Of a stretch of DNA of 41,668 nt, positions 25,614 to 34,701 are shown in pieces. Location: NCBI RefSeq assembly GCF_017741815.1, contig NZ_JAGHMF010000046.1, positions 1-41,668 on the forward strand, in the 5' to 3' direction. The first letter of the stretch is position 1. Each line of letters starts with the position of its first letter. Source of the DNA: Rhizobium sp. 16-488-2b (lineage in GTDB: Bacteria; Pseudomonadota; Alphaproteobacteria; Rhizobiales; Rhizobiaceae). The notes under the pieces were generated by a model that worked only from the letters and a program-made list of their open reading frames with translations, did no database searches and was not told the DNA's origin. A program made the translations under genes and the position numbers.

Positions 25614-25883
25614 TTATGCTGGCGAACCAAGGTCGACATATCTCCCAATCGAACGAAGATGCTCAGCGATTTCCTGTCGAAGCAAATCGCGATCGCCATA
25701 CCTTTCTTTGATCCGCTCAAGTTCAGGCGCTGCAATGTCGTACTCTTCTTCAGACAAGTCCGAATCGCCGACAACATAACCGTCGTGGCCAATGGCGCAG
25801 ATATCGCAGCCTGTATTGATCACGTCTTGAACAAACAAAGGGATATCAGCCTGTGCCATTGCCTTGCTTGCGCCTGCCGTCAT
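25614..25883 (-). CDS. Hypothetical small protein after trbI cluster, 89 aa
   Basis: ATG 25883 has AGGAG upstream. The 89-residue protein begins MTAGASKAMAQADIPLFVQDV, is acidic, and has a C-terminal half with YDIAAPELERIKERYGDRDLLRQEI. There is no membrane helix or signal peptide and the family is not recognised. It lies 11 bases after the gene ending at 25895 and 14 bases before the XRE gene, all on the minus strand. It may be read through from the trb operon or belong with the regulator. Confidence 0.6.
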   Translation of the reverse strand: MTAGASKAMAQADIPLFVQDVINTGCDICAIGHDGYVVGDSDLSEEEYDIAAPELERIKERYGDRDLLRQEIAEHLRSIGRYVDLGSPA

Positions 25884-25894
25884 AGAAAATGCTC

Positions 25895-26131
25895 CTATGT
25901 TGTTTGACCATCGATGAAACGAAACCCGCCCTGGGTGAGGTTCAACCCCCAACTCGTGCCCTGTGCGATGACAGGATGGTTGATTTCGGCCAGCTCGTTA
26001 TCGAGCAAGACGCAAACCCGCCGCCATGTGATGCTGGCCTCTTCGCCTCTGACAATCAGCTCCAAATCGTGAAGGGCGTCCAATCTCCGCTGTTCGGAGA
26101 GAGGTTGCCGGTTGTTCGGAAAGGCGCTCAT
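25895..26131 (-). CDS. Hypothetical small protein, 78 aa
   Basis: The start ATG overlaps the stop of the lipoprotein gene by one base (TAATG), indicating translational coupling to the trb operon tail. The 78-residue protein begins MSAFPNNRQPLSEQRRLDAL and ends FRFIDGQTT. Charged N-terminal and beta-like C-terminal parts are visible, and there is no transmembrane segment. Family unknown. Its position after trbI suggests an accessory conjugation role. Confidence 0.6.
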   Translation of the reverse strand: MSAFPNNRQPLSEQRRLDALHDLELIVRGEEASITWRRVCVLLDNELAEINHPVIAQGTSWGLNLTQGGFRFIDGQTT

Positions 26132-26745
26132 TAGCTTTCGCCCGGATCGAGCTTCAGATACACGCGATCCTCCCAGGATTTCCGATGCCAGCTATAGGTT
26201 TGCCCGGCCTCCTCGTCGGCGTTCTGTTCCAGAACCGTGCCCTTGACGGTGACGGTGACGGTTCCAGTCGCCGGCAAGCCTATGGAGTTGAGGTCAGCCA
26301 AAGCCTGTTTCGGCACCAACGGCGTCGAGATCACAACCGAGCCATCGTCCTGACGTTCAATCGTCAGGAAATTGTTGCCGGACCGTGACTTGGTGGCGGG
26401 GAAACCGATCGCCGGATTCGATTCAGTAAGTTCGCCTTCCAGGCTCATTGCCAGATCAAACCGGCCCTCACCGACATAGACGAACCGCTCCATTCCCGGC
26501 ATCGTCGCTGCCAGGGCCTCTTGGCCCTTCATTTTCTCATCAGCGTCGGGCGGGATCTCCTGCCCATCCTGCAGGGCCTTCACATAACGGGGGTCTGCCA
26601 GACGCCCATCCAGTTCAACGGAGTAGGAATAGCCCGAAAGGTCAATCGTGGCATTGAACTCCTCCGGCGCGAGGCAGCCGCTCAAAAGAGCGGCCGTGCC
26701 GAGTATGATGGGAAGCCGAATTCCGGCACGACCAAGTGCGATCAT
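26131..26745 (-). CDS. Predicted lipoprotein after trbI, 204 aa
   Basis: N-terminal signal with lipobox LLSGC (Cys24) predicts an outer-membrane lipoprotein of 204 residues. The body is mostly polar with beta-strand-like segments (ATIDLSGYSYSVELDG, TVTVTVKGTVLEQ). ATG 26745 overlaps the trbI stop (ATGA), so it is cotranslated. Because it is the first gene after the trb set, a role in channel assembly, surface exposure or entry exclusion is plausible but unproven. I do not recognise the family. Confidence 0.68.
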   Translation of the reverse strand: MIALGRAGIRLPIILGTAALLSGCLAPEEFNATIDLSGYSYSVELDGRLADPRYVKALQDGQEIPPDADEKMKGQEALAATMPGMERFVYVGEGRFDLAMSLEGELTESNPAIGFPATKSRSGNNFLTIERQDDGSVVISTPLVPKQALADLNSIGLPATGTVTVTVKGTVLEQNADEEAGQTYSWHRKSWEDRVYLKLDPGES

Positions 26746-28070
26746 CGCTCGCCTCCCGTGTTATATGCACCCGGAAACACGATGTCCTGGTCAACGAGAA
26801 TGTTGAAGTTGTAGCCAGGCCGGATTTCCAACGTCGGCTGGACATTGAGATTGCGGTCGATGGTCTTGTCCGCCACGCGGCCGAACGATTCCGCGAAGTT
26901 GCGGCGGGCCGCATCTTCGGGCTGATCTTGCGAGACACCGAAGGCATTGGTGCTGCTTTCCGGCAAGGCCATGTCGATGCCGGTCCCGATCGCCGCGACC
27001 AGAATGGCGGAACCGAAGGTGCGCCAGAAATGATTGTTCACCTTGTCGCGGAAGCCGCCATAGCCCTGCGTATCAACGCCTGCCATGCCGCCGATCTGCA
27101 GCGTGGAACCGTTCGGGAAGATGATATCGGTCCAGATGACGAGCGCACGTTGCTGACCGAACGAGACTTCGGAATCATATCGGCCAAAGAGCTTCGTCCC
27201 TTGAGGGATCAGAAGCCGGTGGCCGGTGGCGCTGTCATAGACATTCTGGCGAACCTGGGCGGTGATGCGCCCGGGAAGATCGGAGTTGATGCCGGTAATG
27301 AGCGTTGCGGGGATCATCGATCCCCGTTTGAGCTCATAGGGCGACATTTGCGGGACGACCTGATTTGGCAGATAGCCAAGATCGGCCACGTCCTGATTAA
27401 AGAAGGCCTGCTTTCCAGCCTGATTGTTCTGATCGCCCGCCCCGGCTTGACCACCGAGCCCGGCGCGCATGGCGGCGGCATAGAGGTCGGACATGCCGCC
27501 CGTACCGGCAAGCGTTGTCCCCTGCCCTTGCCCCTGTTGCTGACCAGATTGTTGAGCCCCGTCGAGGTTGGTGATGTCGATCGCCATAGGGCTGTTGCGA
27601 GCATTGCTCTGAGCCTGAATTGCCGCAAGCTGCTGGCGATGGCGCTCGCGCAGCAACGCTTCTTCCTGCTCCCGCAGGAGACGTTCGCGCCAATCGGCTT
27701 CCGGCTCCAATGTCGTCTGCTGGACCGTCTCTTGCCGCGTCGTCGGTTGGAACGGGTTCACGGCCGGCCGATCCTCTTCGACAGCCGTTTCCGTTGACGG
27801 CTGAATTATGACCGGATCAGGCCGAGGCTCGCCAATCATGCCGTCACCAATGCCGCGTTTCATTTCATCGGCAAAATCGCTCGCAGGTTGCCCCTGGGTT
27901 TGGTCCGGCTGTTCCCCGCCCCTCATGAGGCCGCGTTGCGACAGGCCCCAAATGATAACGCCAAAAAAGACGACCGCGAGCCCGATAAAGATGAAGATGG
28001 GCAATCTGTTGAGACGCCGGATCTTCGGGCGGTCTTCATCAGGACCGGCATTCAAATCAATCGAACTCAT
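26742..28070 (-). CDS. trbI: TrbI, VirB10-like channel protein
   Basis: A 442-residue inner-to-outer-membrane-spanning protein of the T4SS core. It has a short cytoplasmic N-terminus, one membrane helix (about 23-45), a Gln/Gly/Pro-rich periplasmic linker and a C-terminal beta-barrel domain with RLLIPQGTKLFG and the end segment YNFNILVDQDIVFPG typical of VirB10/TrbI. It is last in trbBCDEJKLFGHI. ATG 28070 is 12 bases after trbH; the stop overlaps the lipoprotein gene. Confidence 0.93.
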   Translation of the reverse strand: MSSIDLNAGPDEDRPKIRRLNRLPIFIFIGLAVVFFGVIIWGLSQRGLMRGGEQPDQTQGQPASDFADEMKRGIGDGMIGEPRPDPVIIQPSTETAVEEDRPAVNPFQPTTRQETVQQTTLEPEADWRERLLREQEEALLRERHRQQLAAIQAQSNARNSPMAIDITNLDGAQQSGQQQGQGQGTTLAGTGGMSDLYAAAMRAGLGGQAGAGDQNNQAGKQAFFNQDVADLGYLPNQVVPQMSPYELKRGSMIPATLITGINSDLPGRITAQVRQNVYDSATGHRLLIPQGTKLFGRYDSEVSFGQQRALVIWTDIIFPNGSTLQIGGMAGVDTQGYGGFRDKVNNHFWRTFGSAILVAAIGTGIDMALPESSTNAFGVSQDQPEDAARRNFAESFGRVADKTIDRNLNVQPTLEIRPGYNFNILVDQDIVFPGAYNTGGER

Positions 28071-28082
28071 AGCCAGGTCCTC

Positions 28083-28541
28083 TTAGCTTTCGGCGCGGCG
28101 CATGACCGATACGGGGCTTGCCGGAACGGCAACGCCCGTCGAAGTCGAATAGGTACGGGCCAGTTCAACGGTCGGCGTGGAGAGACGCACGAGGACCTGT
28201 CCATCAGCCGTATCGACGGTGTAGGCAAGCGGGATCGCGCCCGCGCCGGTTGCCGCCGGATCGACGGCATAGCCCCAGCCGCGCAGTTGCTTGTCGAGCG
28301 ATGCCGCAAAAGCGGAATCGTCGCTTTTGAGAGCGATCGTTCCGGTTCCCGGTCCGACATTCTCGGCAAGCTTTGCAACCATGTCGCCGGCGACGGCATC
28401 TGCCGCGATGCTATCGAGCTGGGCCGCGTCCATGCTGGCAACAGGAGAGAAATAGCCCCCTGTCGTGGTGCAGGCCGCGAGCGAGGCCGACATGATGCCG
28501 ATGGCAAGAGCGCGCGCGATTTTCATGGAGAAGTCAGACAT
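28083..28541 (-). CDS. trbH: TrbH, lipoprotein of the conjugation channel
   Basis: A 152-residue protein with signal peptide and lipobox: MKIARALAIGIMSASLAAC (Cys24). Small VirB7-like lipoprotein in the outer-membrane ring, by position between trbG and trbI. ATG 28541 has GAGGGG upstream and lies 2 bases after the trbG stop. The downstream part (SLDKQLRGWGYAVDPA) matches TrbH of rhizobial and IncP systems. Confidence 0.82.
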   Translation of the reverse strand: MSDFSMKIARALAIGIMSASLAACTTTGGYFSPVASMDAAQLDSIAADAVAGDMVAKLAENVGPGTGTIALKSDDSAFAASLDKQLRGWGYAVDPAATGAGAIPLAYTVDTADGQVLVRLSTPTVELARTYSTSTGVAVPASPVSVMRRAES

Positions 28542-28543
28542 GA

Positions 28544-29368
28544 CTATCCCCTCCTGTTGATTGTGATTTTCTGCTGGCGGCTGCCAACGCCGGAAACGAG
28601 GATGGCCCGATCGATCAGATAGTCGACGACCATCATATTGTTGTTGAGCCGGTAATTGACGATCTGGTTTTGCCCGCCCGAAACGACATAGAGGACCGGC
28701 GCATCGCCGCTCCCCAGGTGGCCAGGGAACTGGATATAGGTCTTCGTTCCGTCCGTGTAGACGCGCGTCGGCTTCCACCTGGCGCTGCCCGACATGGAGA
28801 AATTGAAGTTCAGGTTTTCGGCGGGAACACCGGCGCCGGGGATCACGCTGTCGGAGATCCGCTGGTTCACGACCTCGAGCTGCTTGCGAATGTCTTCCGG
28901 GTAGTTGAAAGCCACGCGAGCCATGTAGCGGGAGCCATGGGATTGCAGATTGATGTGATAGGTTCGCCGCGACGTGGTGACGACCATGGACGTCTTGAGC
29001 CCGGCTTCGGCCGGCTTGACGATCAGGCTGATGCGCTGGCCTTCCGGTGAACCGGAAGATGCCGGTTCGACCTGCCAGCGCACGGTATCGCCCACCAGAA
29101 CGTCGCGCACGGCTTCTCCGGCCTGCAACTGGATTTCGCACAGTTGCAGGGGGGAGCAAACGACCGTCGGCTGCGTCTCCCCATAGAGATAGATCACCTG
29201 CCCGTCCGGGCCTTTGGTCATCACAGCGCCGGCATTCTGCCATTGCCCGGAAATGCCAACACCCTTGTTGGCGTTGAAGTCGGCCGACTGTCCCAAGCTC
29301 GGGGCAACCGAGCTGAAAACCAAGGCTGTAGCGCACACGCTCGCGCGCAATTTCATCATATTGAACAT
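28544..29368 (-). CDS. trbG: TrbG, VirB9-like outer-membrane-associated protein
   Basis: A 274-residue exported protein with signal peptide (about 1-28, ending LGQSADF). The body carries VirB9 hallmarks: IYLYGETQPTVVCSPLQLCEIQL, GDTVRW and the C-terminal RAILVSGVGSRQQKITINRR. In the T4SS it forms the outer-membrane ring with TrbH and TrbI. I start at ATG 29368 (GGAG upstream); a GTG lies just before it at 29371. Confidence 0.93.
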   Translation of the reverse strand: MFNMMKLRASVCATALVFSSVAPSLGQSADFNANKGVGISGQWQNAGAVMTKGPDGQVIYLYGETQPTVVCSPLQLCEIQLQAGEAVRDVLVGDTVRWQVEPASSGSPEGQRISLIVKPAEAGLKTSMVVTTSRRTYHINLQSHGSRYMARVAFNYPEDIRKQLEVVNQRISDSVIPGAGVPAENLNFNFSMSGSARWKPTRVYTDGTKTYIQFPGHLGSGDAPVLYVVSGGQNQIVNYRLNNNMMVVDYLIDRAILVSGVGSRQQKITINRRG

Positions 29369-29390
29369 CACTCTCTCCGCGAGCGTTTTG

Positions 29391-30053
29391 CTAAAGTTGG
29401 GCCGTCCAGTCGAAGTCCTGGAGGTAAAGGCCGATGGGGTTCAGGCGAATGATAGCCTCGTCTTGAGGTGGCGATAGTGTAACGGTCGCCACTCCGCGCC
29501 AGCGTCGTGTGCGCAGCTCCTTGCCGGCGCGATCCCGTTCAATTTCGGACCAATCGACCTGATAGCTCTTGTTCGAGAGCGCCACGACGTTGCTGACCTC
29601 AACCGAAACGGTGACAGTCCGCGCCCGGTCAAACGGCGAATTGTTGCGGAACCAGTTGTTGACCTTCTCTGTTGACGGGTCGGATTTCCGCAGCATCGCG
29701 TATGTGCGATCGATGTAACCCTTCTGGACAACGGTATCGGGCGTGATCGAACGGAAGTTCGAGATCCACGTGCCGAGCATGGCGCGTACAACGCGCTCGT
29801 CGGCATATTCGATCTGCGCCGGGAAGCCGCCCGAAACGGAATTGCCGAGCTGGTCGACCTCGACGATGTAGGGCACCAGTTTGACCTGGCTCGACTGATA
29901 AAGCCCATAGCCGAACCCGATCACCGCCATGGTCATGGCGAGGATGCCGATTGTGCGCCAAGCGTTGGCAGAGCGGGTTGCGCTGCCATACCGCTCATTC
30001 CACTCGTATCGCGCGGCGAGATACGGATTTTCGGGATTTTTCAGCTTCGCCAT
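29391..30053 (-). CDS. trbF: TrbF, VirB8-like inner-membrane protein
   Basis: A 220-residue bitopic protein with the TrbF start segment NPYLAARYEWNERYG, one membrane helix (about 35-53) and a periplasmic NTF2-like domain with RVVRAMLGTWISNFRS. It is the VirB8-type assembly factor that contacts TrbG and TrbI. ATG 30053; about 40 bases separate it from trbL and 22 from trbG. Confidence 0.93.
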   Translation of the reverse strand: MAKLKNPENPYLAARYEWNERYGSATRSANAWRTIGILAMTMAVIGFGYGLYQSSQVKLVPYIVEVDQLGNSVSGGFPAQIEYADERVVRAMLGTWISNFRSITPDTVVQKGYIDRTYAMLRKSDPSTEKVNNWFRNNSPFDRARTVTVSVEVSNVVALSNKSYQVDWSEIERDRAGKELRTRRWRGVATVTLSPPQDEAIIRLNPIGLYLQDFDWTAQL

Positions 30054-30093
30054 GACCTAATTCCTGATGTTGGAGAGACGCGGGCCATGCCGC

Positions 30094-31218
30094 TCATTTC
30101 TGATTGCTTTTGGTTTTGGGATTGCTCAGCCCCATCGACGGGCCGCCGCTTCCGCGCGAGCCATGCAGGCCAACCGCCTTGTTCAAGGCGTCGTTGGCCA
30201 GGTTGCGGGCACTGGTCGAGACCCCTGCCCGGGCGCCTGCCATGGCCGAACTAAGAGCGCCTGCGCCGCCGGCCTTTGCAGCACTAGCGGCAGCAACACC
30301 CGCCCCAATGCCACTTGCGGCAGCAACGCCGAAAGTGGTGACTTGAGCGCCGCCGCGAATGGCTTCCATGCCGTTGCTGGTTGAGACACCCTGGACGACG
30401 CCCTGAATAATGTTCGGGACATGAAGAGCGATCATGAAGACGACGACCGAAAGGCCGGCGATGATCAAAGATGCAAGCCATTCCTCACCAGCAGTCGCAT
30501 CATCGGCCAATCCGATCAGGATTTCCGAGCCGATGCGCGCAATCATAACCAGTGCCATGAGCTTCATGCCGACGCTGAAGGCGTAGACCAGATATTTAAT
30601 CGCAAATTCCTTGGTGAAGCTGGAACCGCCAAGGCCGAGCATGATCATTCCAGCGAGCAGGCCGACGTACATTTCCACCAGCACGGCGACGAAGATTGCT
30701 GCGACAAGGGAAAAGCAGATGACCACGATTGCGACGGCGATAACCGCCGCGATCGCCATGGCATTGTCTTCGAACAGACCGAACTTGATCTGCTCGGAGA
30801 GCTTCGAGGCCACGCGGATACCGGCGTTGAACACGTCCGCAGGAGACGCCGACCCGCCATCGGCGCCGAGTTGGAAGAGACTGTCGACGATCGACTTTGC
30901 GAAGTCCGGTCCTTGCTGAAGGACGAAGAGAAAGAAGCCGATGAAAAGGATCCGGCGCACAAGCTCTGCAAACCAAGTGTCGAGCGAAGGCGAGGCGATT
31001 GCGAGCCAGACGGCGGCAATGCCAAATTCGATACCCGCCAAGATCCAGAACAGCGAAGTGGCCGCGTTCATGACGGTGGATTCCCACCCTTGAGTGGCAG
31101 ACCGCACCTGGTTTTCCAGATTGGTGAGGACACTGCCTTCCTGTGCGATGGCTGGTTCAACCAAAGCGAGGGCGGCAATGGCGAAGGTCGCCATTCTCAA
31201 AATCGATGCGGCGCGCAT
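30094..31218 (-). CDS. trbL: TrbL, VirB6-like polytopic membrane protein
   Basis: A 374-residue protein with signal sequence (MRAASILRMATFAIAALAL) and about five or six transmembrane helices between about 40 and 270, followed by a Gly/Ala/Ser-rich tail (GVAAASGIGAGVAAAS), which is the TrbL pattern. It forms the inner-membrane channel. I start at ATG 31218, with GAGG upstream; a longer in-frame extension upstream to 31362 overlaps trbK and lacks family resemblance. Confidence 0.9.
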   Translation of the reverse strand: MRAASILRMATFAIAALALVEPAIAQEGSVLTNLENQVRSATQGWESTVMNAATSLFWILAGIEFGIAAVWLAIASPSLDTWFAELVRRILFIGFFLFVLQQGPDFAKSIVDSLFQLGADGGSASPADVFNAGIRVASKLSEQIKFGLFEDNAMAIAAVIAVAIVVICFSLVAAIFVAVLVEMYVGLLAGMIMLGLGGSSFTKEFAIKYLVYAFSVGMKLMALVMIARIGSEILIGLADDATAGEEWLASLIIAGLSVVVFMIALHVPNIIQGVVQGVSTSNGMEAIRGGAQVTTFGVAAASGIGAGVAAASAAKAGGAGALSSAMAGARAGVSTSARNLANDALNKAVGLHGSRGSGGPSMGLSNPKTKSNQK

Positions 31219-31237
31219 GCTGAAAACCTCTGCTGGT

Positions 31238-31489
31238 TCAGAAACGAGGTGCCATTTTCTGGCCGCCCGAGGTTGGATAGTCGTCCGGATTGGACTTGAA
31301 GAAGTCGCCGGCCTTTTCCTGCGCAGCCTTGCGCGCAGCGGCTTCCTCTTCGGCAAGCTCAACTTGGCGAGCGAGCAAAGCCTTCATCTCCGGATCGGTG
31401 TTCGGAATGACGACATAGGACAAGGCCCCGCCCGCGACAGCGGACAGGAGGGCAATCATGATGACGATGGGGAGCTTAACGACAGTCAT
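31238..31489 (-). CDS. trbK: TrbK-like small protein (entry-exclusion position), 83 aa
   Basis: An 83-residue protein with one N-terminal membrane helix (about 5-27) and a charged coiled-coil-like region (LARQVELAEEEAAARKAAQEKA). It occupies the trbK position between trbJ and trbL. The Cys lipobox of RP4 TrbK is absent, so identity as entry-exclusion lipoprotein is less certain and by position. Its last eleven residues, TSGGQKMAPRF, closely match the end of TrbJ. Confidence 0.7.
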   Translation of the reverse strand: MTVVKLPIVIMIALLSAVAGGALSYVVIPNTDPEMKALLARQVELAEEEAAARKAAQEKAGDFFKSNPDDYPTSGGQKMAPRF

Positions 31490-31493
31490 GCGC

Positions 31494-32285
31494 TTACCAC
31501 CTCGGCTGCATTTCTTGACCGCCAGAGGTGGACGGCGATGTGCTATTGAAGAACTGCTCTCGCTTGTTCTGCGCGAGATCCTTTGCGGCCTGTTCGGACT
31601 GATACCAAGCGCCCATCATGGTCGATTGCTGCGCAACGAGGCCACGAAGCTTCTGCATCTGTTCGACCTGTTGGCTGGCGATCGAATGTCCGACCTGTAG
31701 CGCCTGCATCTGGCCAACTGCCGACTGCGACTGGGTTTGCAGCTCGCGCATGGTGCTCTGTTCGCTATCGAACTGTTGAGCCGTCAGACCGGCTTGCGCC
31801 AGTGTCCCGCCGATCGTGTCCCGGTTCGTCTGAGACCAACTCTGATACTGGTCGGAGTAATTTTCCCCGCCTTGAACACCGCTGGCGAATTCCTCGAAGC
31901 TCGGAAAACGCTGCTTAAGAACGTCATCCAATCCACCCATCGAAAAGGCGATGCCATCGCCCTGCTGGGTGAGCTCACGAAGCTTGTTGAGGTCCTGTTG
32001 CGCCTGCCCCCAAATGTTATCGGGCAGCTTTTCCAGATTCTGCAGCATCGTCCGGTACTGGTCGAGCTGGTTCTGAATCTGCGTCATCTGGTTGGTGATC
32101 TGCGTCACCTGATTGTTGATCTGGGTGACACCCTGCCCCGATTGCTCCAGCAATTGGACATTGTTCAAAAGCTGCGTCCATTCGGTCGCGCCGCCAGTGG
32201 CGGCGCCGGCATGAGCCGAGCCGGAAATGCTAAGGGCGAGCAGGACGCCCGCCGCGGTTCTACGAAGCAAAGAGTTTGTGAGCAT
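31494..32285 (-). CDS. trbJ: TrbJ, VirB5-like periplasmic/pilus-associated protein
   Basis: A 263-residue exported protein with signal peptide (cleavage near SGSAHA). A strong coiled-coil follows, with repeats of Q, N and hydrophobic residues (GVTQINNQVTQITNQMTQIQ, about 55-100), as in P-type TrbJ. It likely acts at the pilus tip or periplasmic adhesin. ATG 32285 overlaps trbE by 26 bases. The C-terminus TSGGQEMQPRW mirrors TrbK. Confidence 0.9.
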   Translation of the reverse strand: MLTNSLLRRTAAGVLLALSISGSAHAGAATGGATEWTQLLNNVQLLEQSGQGVTQINNQVTQITNQMTQIQNQLDQYRTMLQNLEKLPDNIWGQAQQDLNKLRELTQQGDGIAFSMGGLDDVLKQRFPSFEEFASGVQGGENYSDQYQSWSQTNRDTIGGTLAQAGLTAQQFDSEQSTMRELQTQSQSAVGQMQALQVGHSIASQQVEQMQKLRGLVAQQSTMMGAWYQSEQAAKDLAQNKREQFFNSTSPSTSGGQEMQPRW

Positions 32286-34698
32286 TCTCGATTCCTCTTG
32301 TTTGAAGCCAGTGCCGCGGCCACTCATCGCCGTAGTGGGTGTGCAGCTCCTCGATGCGCTTGATGTCGTCCTTGCCGGCGGCGCCGACGAAGGACAGCGT
32401 GATCGGACCGAGCGCCATGTCGAACAGGCGCCGGCCGTCCGGCGAAACAACGTAATATTCCCGCTTCGGGATGGCCGTCGCGACGATCTCGATTTGCCGG
32501 TCGTTGAACCCGATCTTCTCGTAGAAGTCGCGCGTACCGCTCTCTCGTGCCGCGCCGTTAGGCAGGCAAATCTTGGTCGGGCAACTTTCCTTGAGGACGT
32601 CCATGATGCCGGACTTGTCCGCGTCGGAAATCGACTGCGTTGCCAGGATGACCGCGCAATTGGCCTTACGGAGAACCTTCAGCCATTCGCGGATCTTGTC
32701 GCGGAATGCCGGATGGCCGAGCATCAGCCAGGCCTCATCCAGAATGATCAGGCTTGGAGCGCCGGTCAGGCGCTTTTCAATTCGGCGGAACAGGTAGAGC
32801 AGGACCGGAACAAGGTTGCGGTCGCCCATATTCATCAGCTCTTCGATTTCGAAGGTCTGGAAGTTCGAGAGCTTGAGGCTGTCCTGTTCCGCGTCGAGCA
32901 AATGCCCCATGGGGCCATCGACCGTATAATGGCGCAGTGCGTCCTTGATCGAGCGCATCTGCACGCCCGACACGAAATCCGAGAGCGAACGGCGCTCTGA
33001 CTTCGACATAAGATCGATCTGGTGCGAGATTGCGTTGCGATGATCAGGCGTGACCTTCTCGCCCTGGAGTTCGATCAGCGTTTCGATCCAATCAGCGGCC
33101 CAAGCTTTGTCGCTATCGCTTTCGAGTTCCGCCAGAGGGCAGAACGTCAGATGCTCCCCTGCCCCAACATCGTAGTGATCGCCGCCCACCGCCAGCGTCA
33201 ACGGATACATCGACTTGCCCTTGTCGAAGGCGAAAAGCTGCGCATCCCTGTAGCGACGGAACTGCGCTGCGATCAGGGCCAGGAGCGTTGATTTACCCGA
33301 GCCGGTCGGCCCGAAAATCAGCGTGTGGCCGAGGTCGCCAACATGAAGGTTCAGCCGGAACGGCGTTGAGCCCGACGCGACCTGCATCAGAGGCGGCGAA
33401 CCTTCCGGATAGAAGGGGCATGGGTTTATCGTTTCACCGGACCAGACCGAGTTGAGCGGCACCATGTCAGCCAGATTGCGGGTGTGGATCAGCGGTTCGC
33501 GAATATTGGCGTACCAGTTGCCCGGCATGCTTCCGAGAAATGCTTCGGTCGCATTCAGGGTCTCGATACGAGCCGCAAAACCTTCGGCCTGGATCAGGCG
33601 ACGAACCGCTTCGGCGCGTTCGCGCAGCTTGGCCTCATCATTGCCGAACATGACGATGACCGGTGTGTAGTAGCCATAGGCGACGAGCTGCGAATTGGCC
33701 GCTGCAATCGCGTCCTCGCTTTCCGACACCATCAAAAGCGCATCCTGATCAACAGAACCGCTATTGGTCTTGAAAAGCTGGTCGGTGAAGGGGCGAACCT
33801 TCTGCAGCCACTTCTTGCGGGTGCGCTCCAGGCGCTGGCTGGCCTCGATAGGATCGAGGAAGACGAAACGGCTGGACCACCGATAAGTGAGAGGCATGAG
33901 GTCGAGAACGTTCAGAATGCCCGGCCAGCTCTCGGCCGGAAACCCGTCGATCGCCACCACCTGCATGTATCGGCCGTCCACCATGGGCGAGAGGCCGTGA
34001 TGAAATTCGGCCGTCGCGAGATAGTCGAGATACATGGGCACGGCAGGCAGGCGAACCGGATGGTTTTCGCCTACGAGGCAGAAGCGGACGAACTGGAAGA
34101 GATCGTCATATTTAGCGGTGCGGAAGCCGCCGCGTTCCTCGGTTTCGTGCGTCAGCATGCGCCGGATCGAGACGACATTGCCCATGTACTGCTCGAACTC
34201 GCGGATCTGCGCACGGAAATATTCAAGCGTGCGGTCGGCAAAGCTGGTCGAGCGGCTTTCGTCGTCGGAATAGATATATTTCACCAAGCCGGACTTGCGC
34301 TTTTCCGGCTGGCGATAGGTCAGGATGATGGCGTGCTGGCTTTCGTAGTGGCCTTCGGCCGTCTCGAAGCGCTGGCGCCGCTCGTCGTCTATCAACGAGC
34401 TGACCTGATCTGGGAAATAGGACTGATCCTTGGTCGGATATGAAGTGGTCGGAACGCGCACGGCTTCGACCTGAATCATCCAGCCCGAACCGAGGCGGGC
34501 GAGGATGGAGTTGATCTGGCGCGACACTTCATTGCGCTCGAAATCGGTCGAGCTTTCGCTATCGGGACCGGCAAAATACCAGCCCGCCATCAGCGAGCCG
34601 TCCTTCAGCAGAATGATGCCGTTTTCGACCAGGCCCGCATAGGGCAGAAGGTCCGAGAACGATGCGCCGGTGTGGCGGAATTTGGAGAGAGCTACCAT
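32260..34698 (-). CDS. trbE: TrbE, VirB4-type T4SS ATPase
   Basis: An 812-residue cytoplasmic/peripheral ATPase that drives pilus biogenesis and DNA transfer. Walker A GPTGSGKST is at 463-471, Walker B LIILDEAW near 649-656, with the VirB4 motif NCAVILATQS following. The N-terminal 400 residues are the VirB4 N-domain. ATG 34698, 3 bases after trbD. Full length with no frameshift visible. Confidence 0.95.
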   Translation of the reverse strand: MVALSKFRHTGASFSDLLPYAGLVENGIILLKDGSLMAGWYFAGPDSESSTDFERNEVSRQINSILARLGSGWMIQVEAVRVPTTSYPTKDQSYFPDQVSSLIDDERRQRFETAEGHYESQHAIILTYRQPEKRKSGLVKYIYSDDESRSTSFADRTLEYFRAQIREFEQYMGNVVSIRRMLTHETEERGGFRTAKYDDLFQFVRFCLVGENHPVRLPAVPMYLDYLATAEFHHGLSPMVDGRYMQVVAIDGFPAESWPGILNVLDLMPLTYRWSSRFVFLDPIEASQRLERTRKKWLQKVRPFTDQLFKTNSGSVDQDALLMVSESEDAIAAANSQLVAYGYYTPVIVMFGNDEAKLRERAEAVRRLIQAEGFAARIETLNATEAFLGSMPGNWYANIREPLIHTRNLADMVPLNSVWSGETINPCPFYPEGSPPLMQVASGSTPFRLNLHVGDLGHTLIFGPTGSGKSTLLALIAAQFRRYRDAQLFAFDKGKSMYPLTLAVGGDHYDVGAGEHLTFCPLAELESDSDKAWAADWIETLIELQGEKVTPDHRNAISHQIDLMSKSERRSLSDFVSGVQMRSIKDALRHYTVDGPMGHLLDAEQDSLKLSNFQTFEIEELMNMGDRNLVPVLLYLFRRIEKRLTGAPSLIILDEAWLMLGHPAFRDKIREWLKVLRKANCAVILATQSISDADKSGIMDVLKESCPTKICLPNGAARESGTRDFYEKIGFNDRQIEIVATAIPKREYYVVSPDGRRLFDMALGPITLSFVGAAGKDDIKRIEELHTHYGDEWPRHWLQTRGIENAHKLFAS

Positions 34699-34701
34699 CG
34701 G

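Noticed and set aside
26736..27797. 353-codon plus-strand frame over trbI
   Set aside because: Antisense of trbI in a GC-rich region.
33484..34443. 319-codon plus-strand frame over trbE
   Set aside because: Antisense of the VirB4 ATPase.
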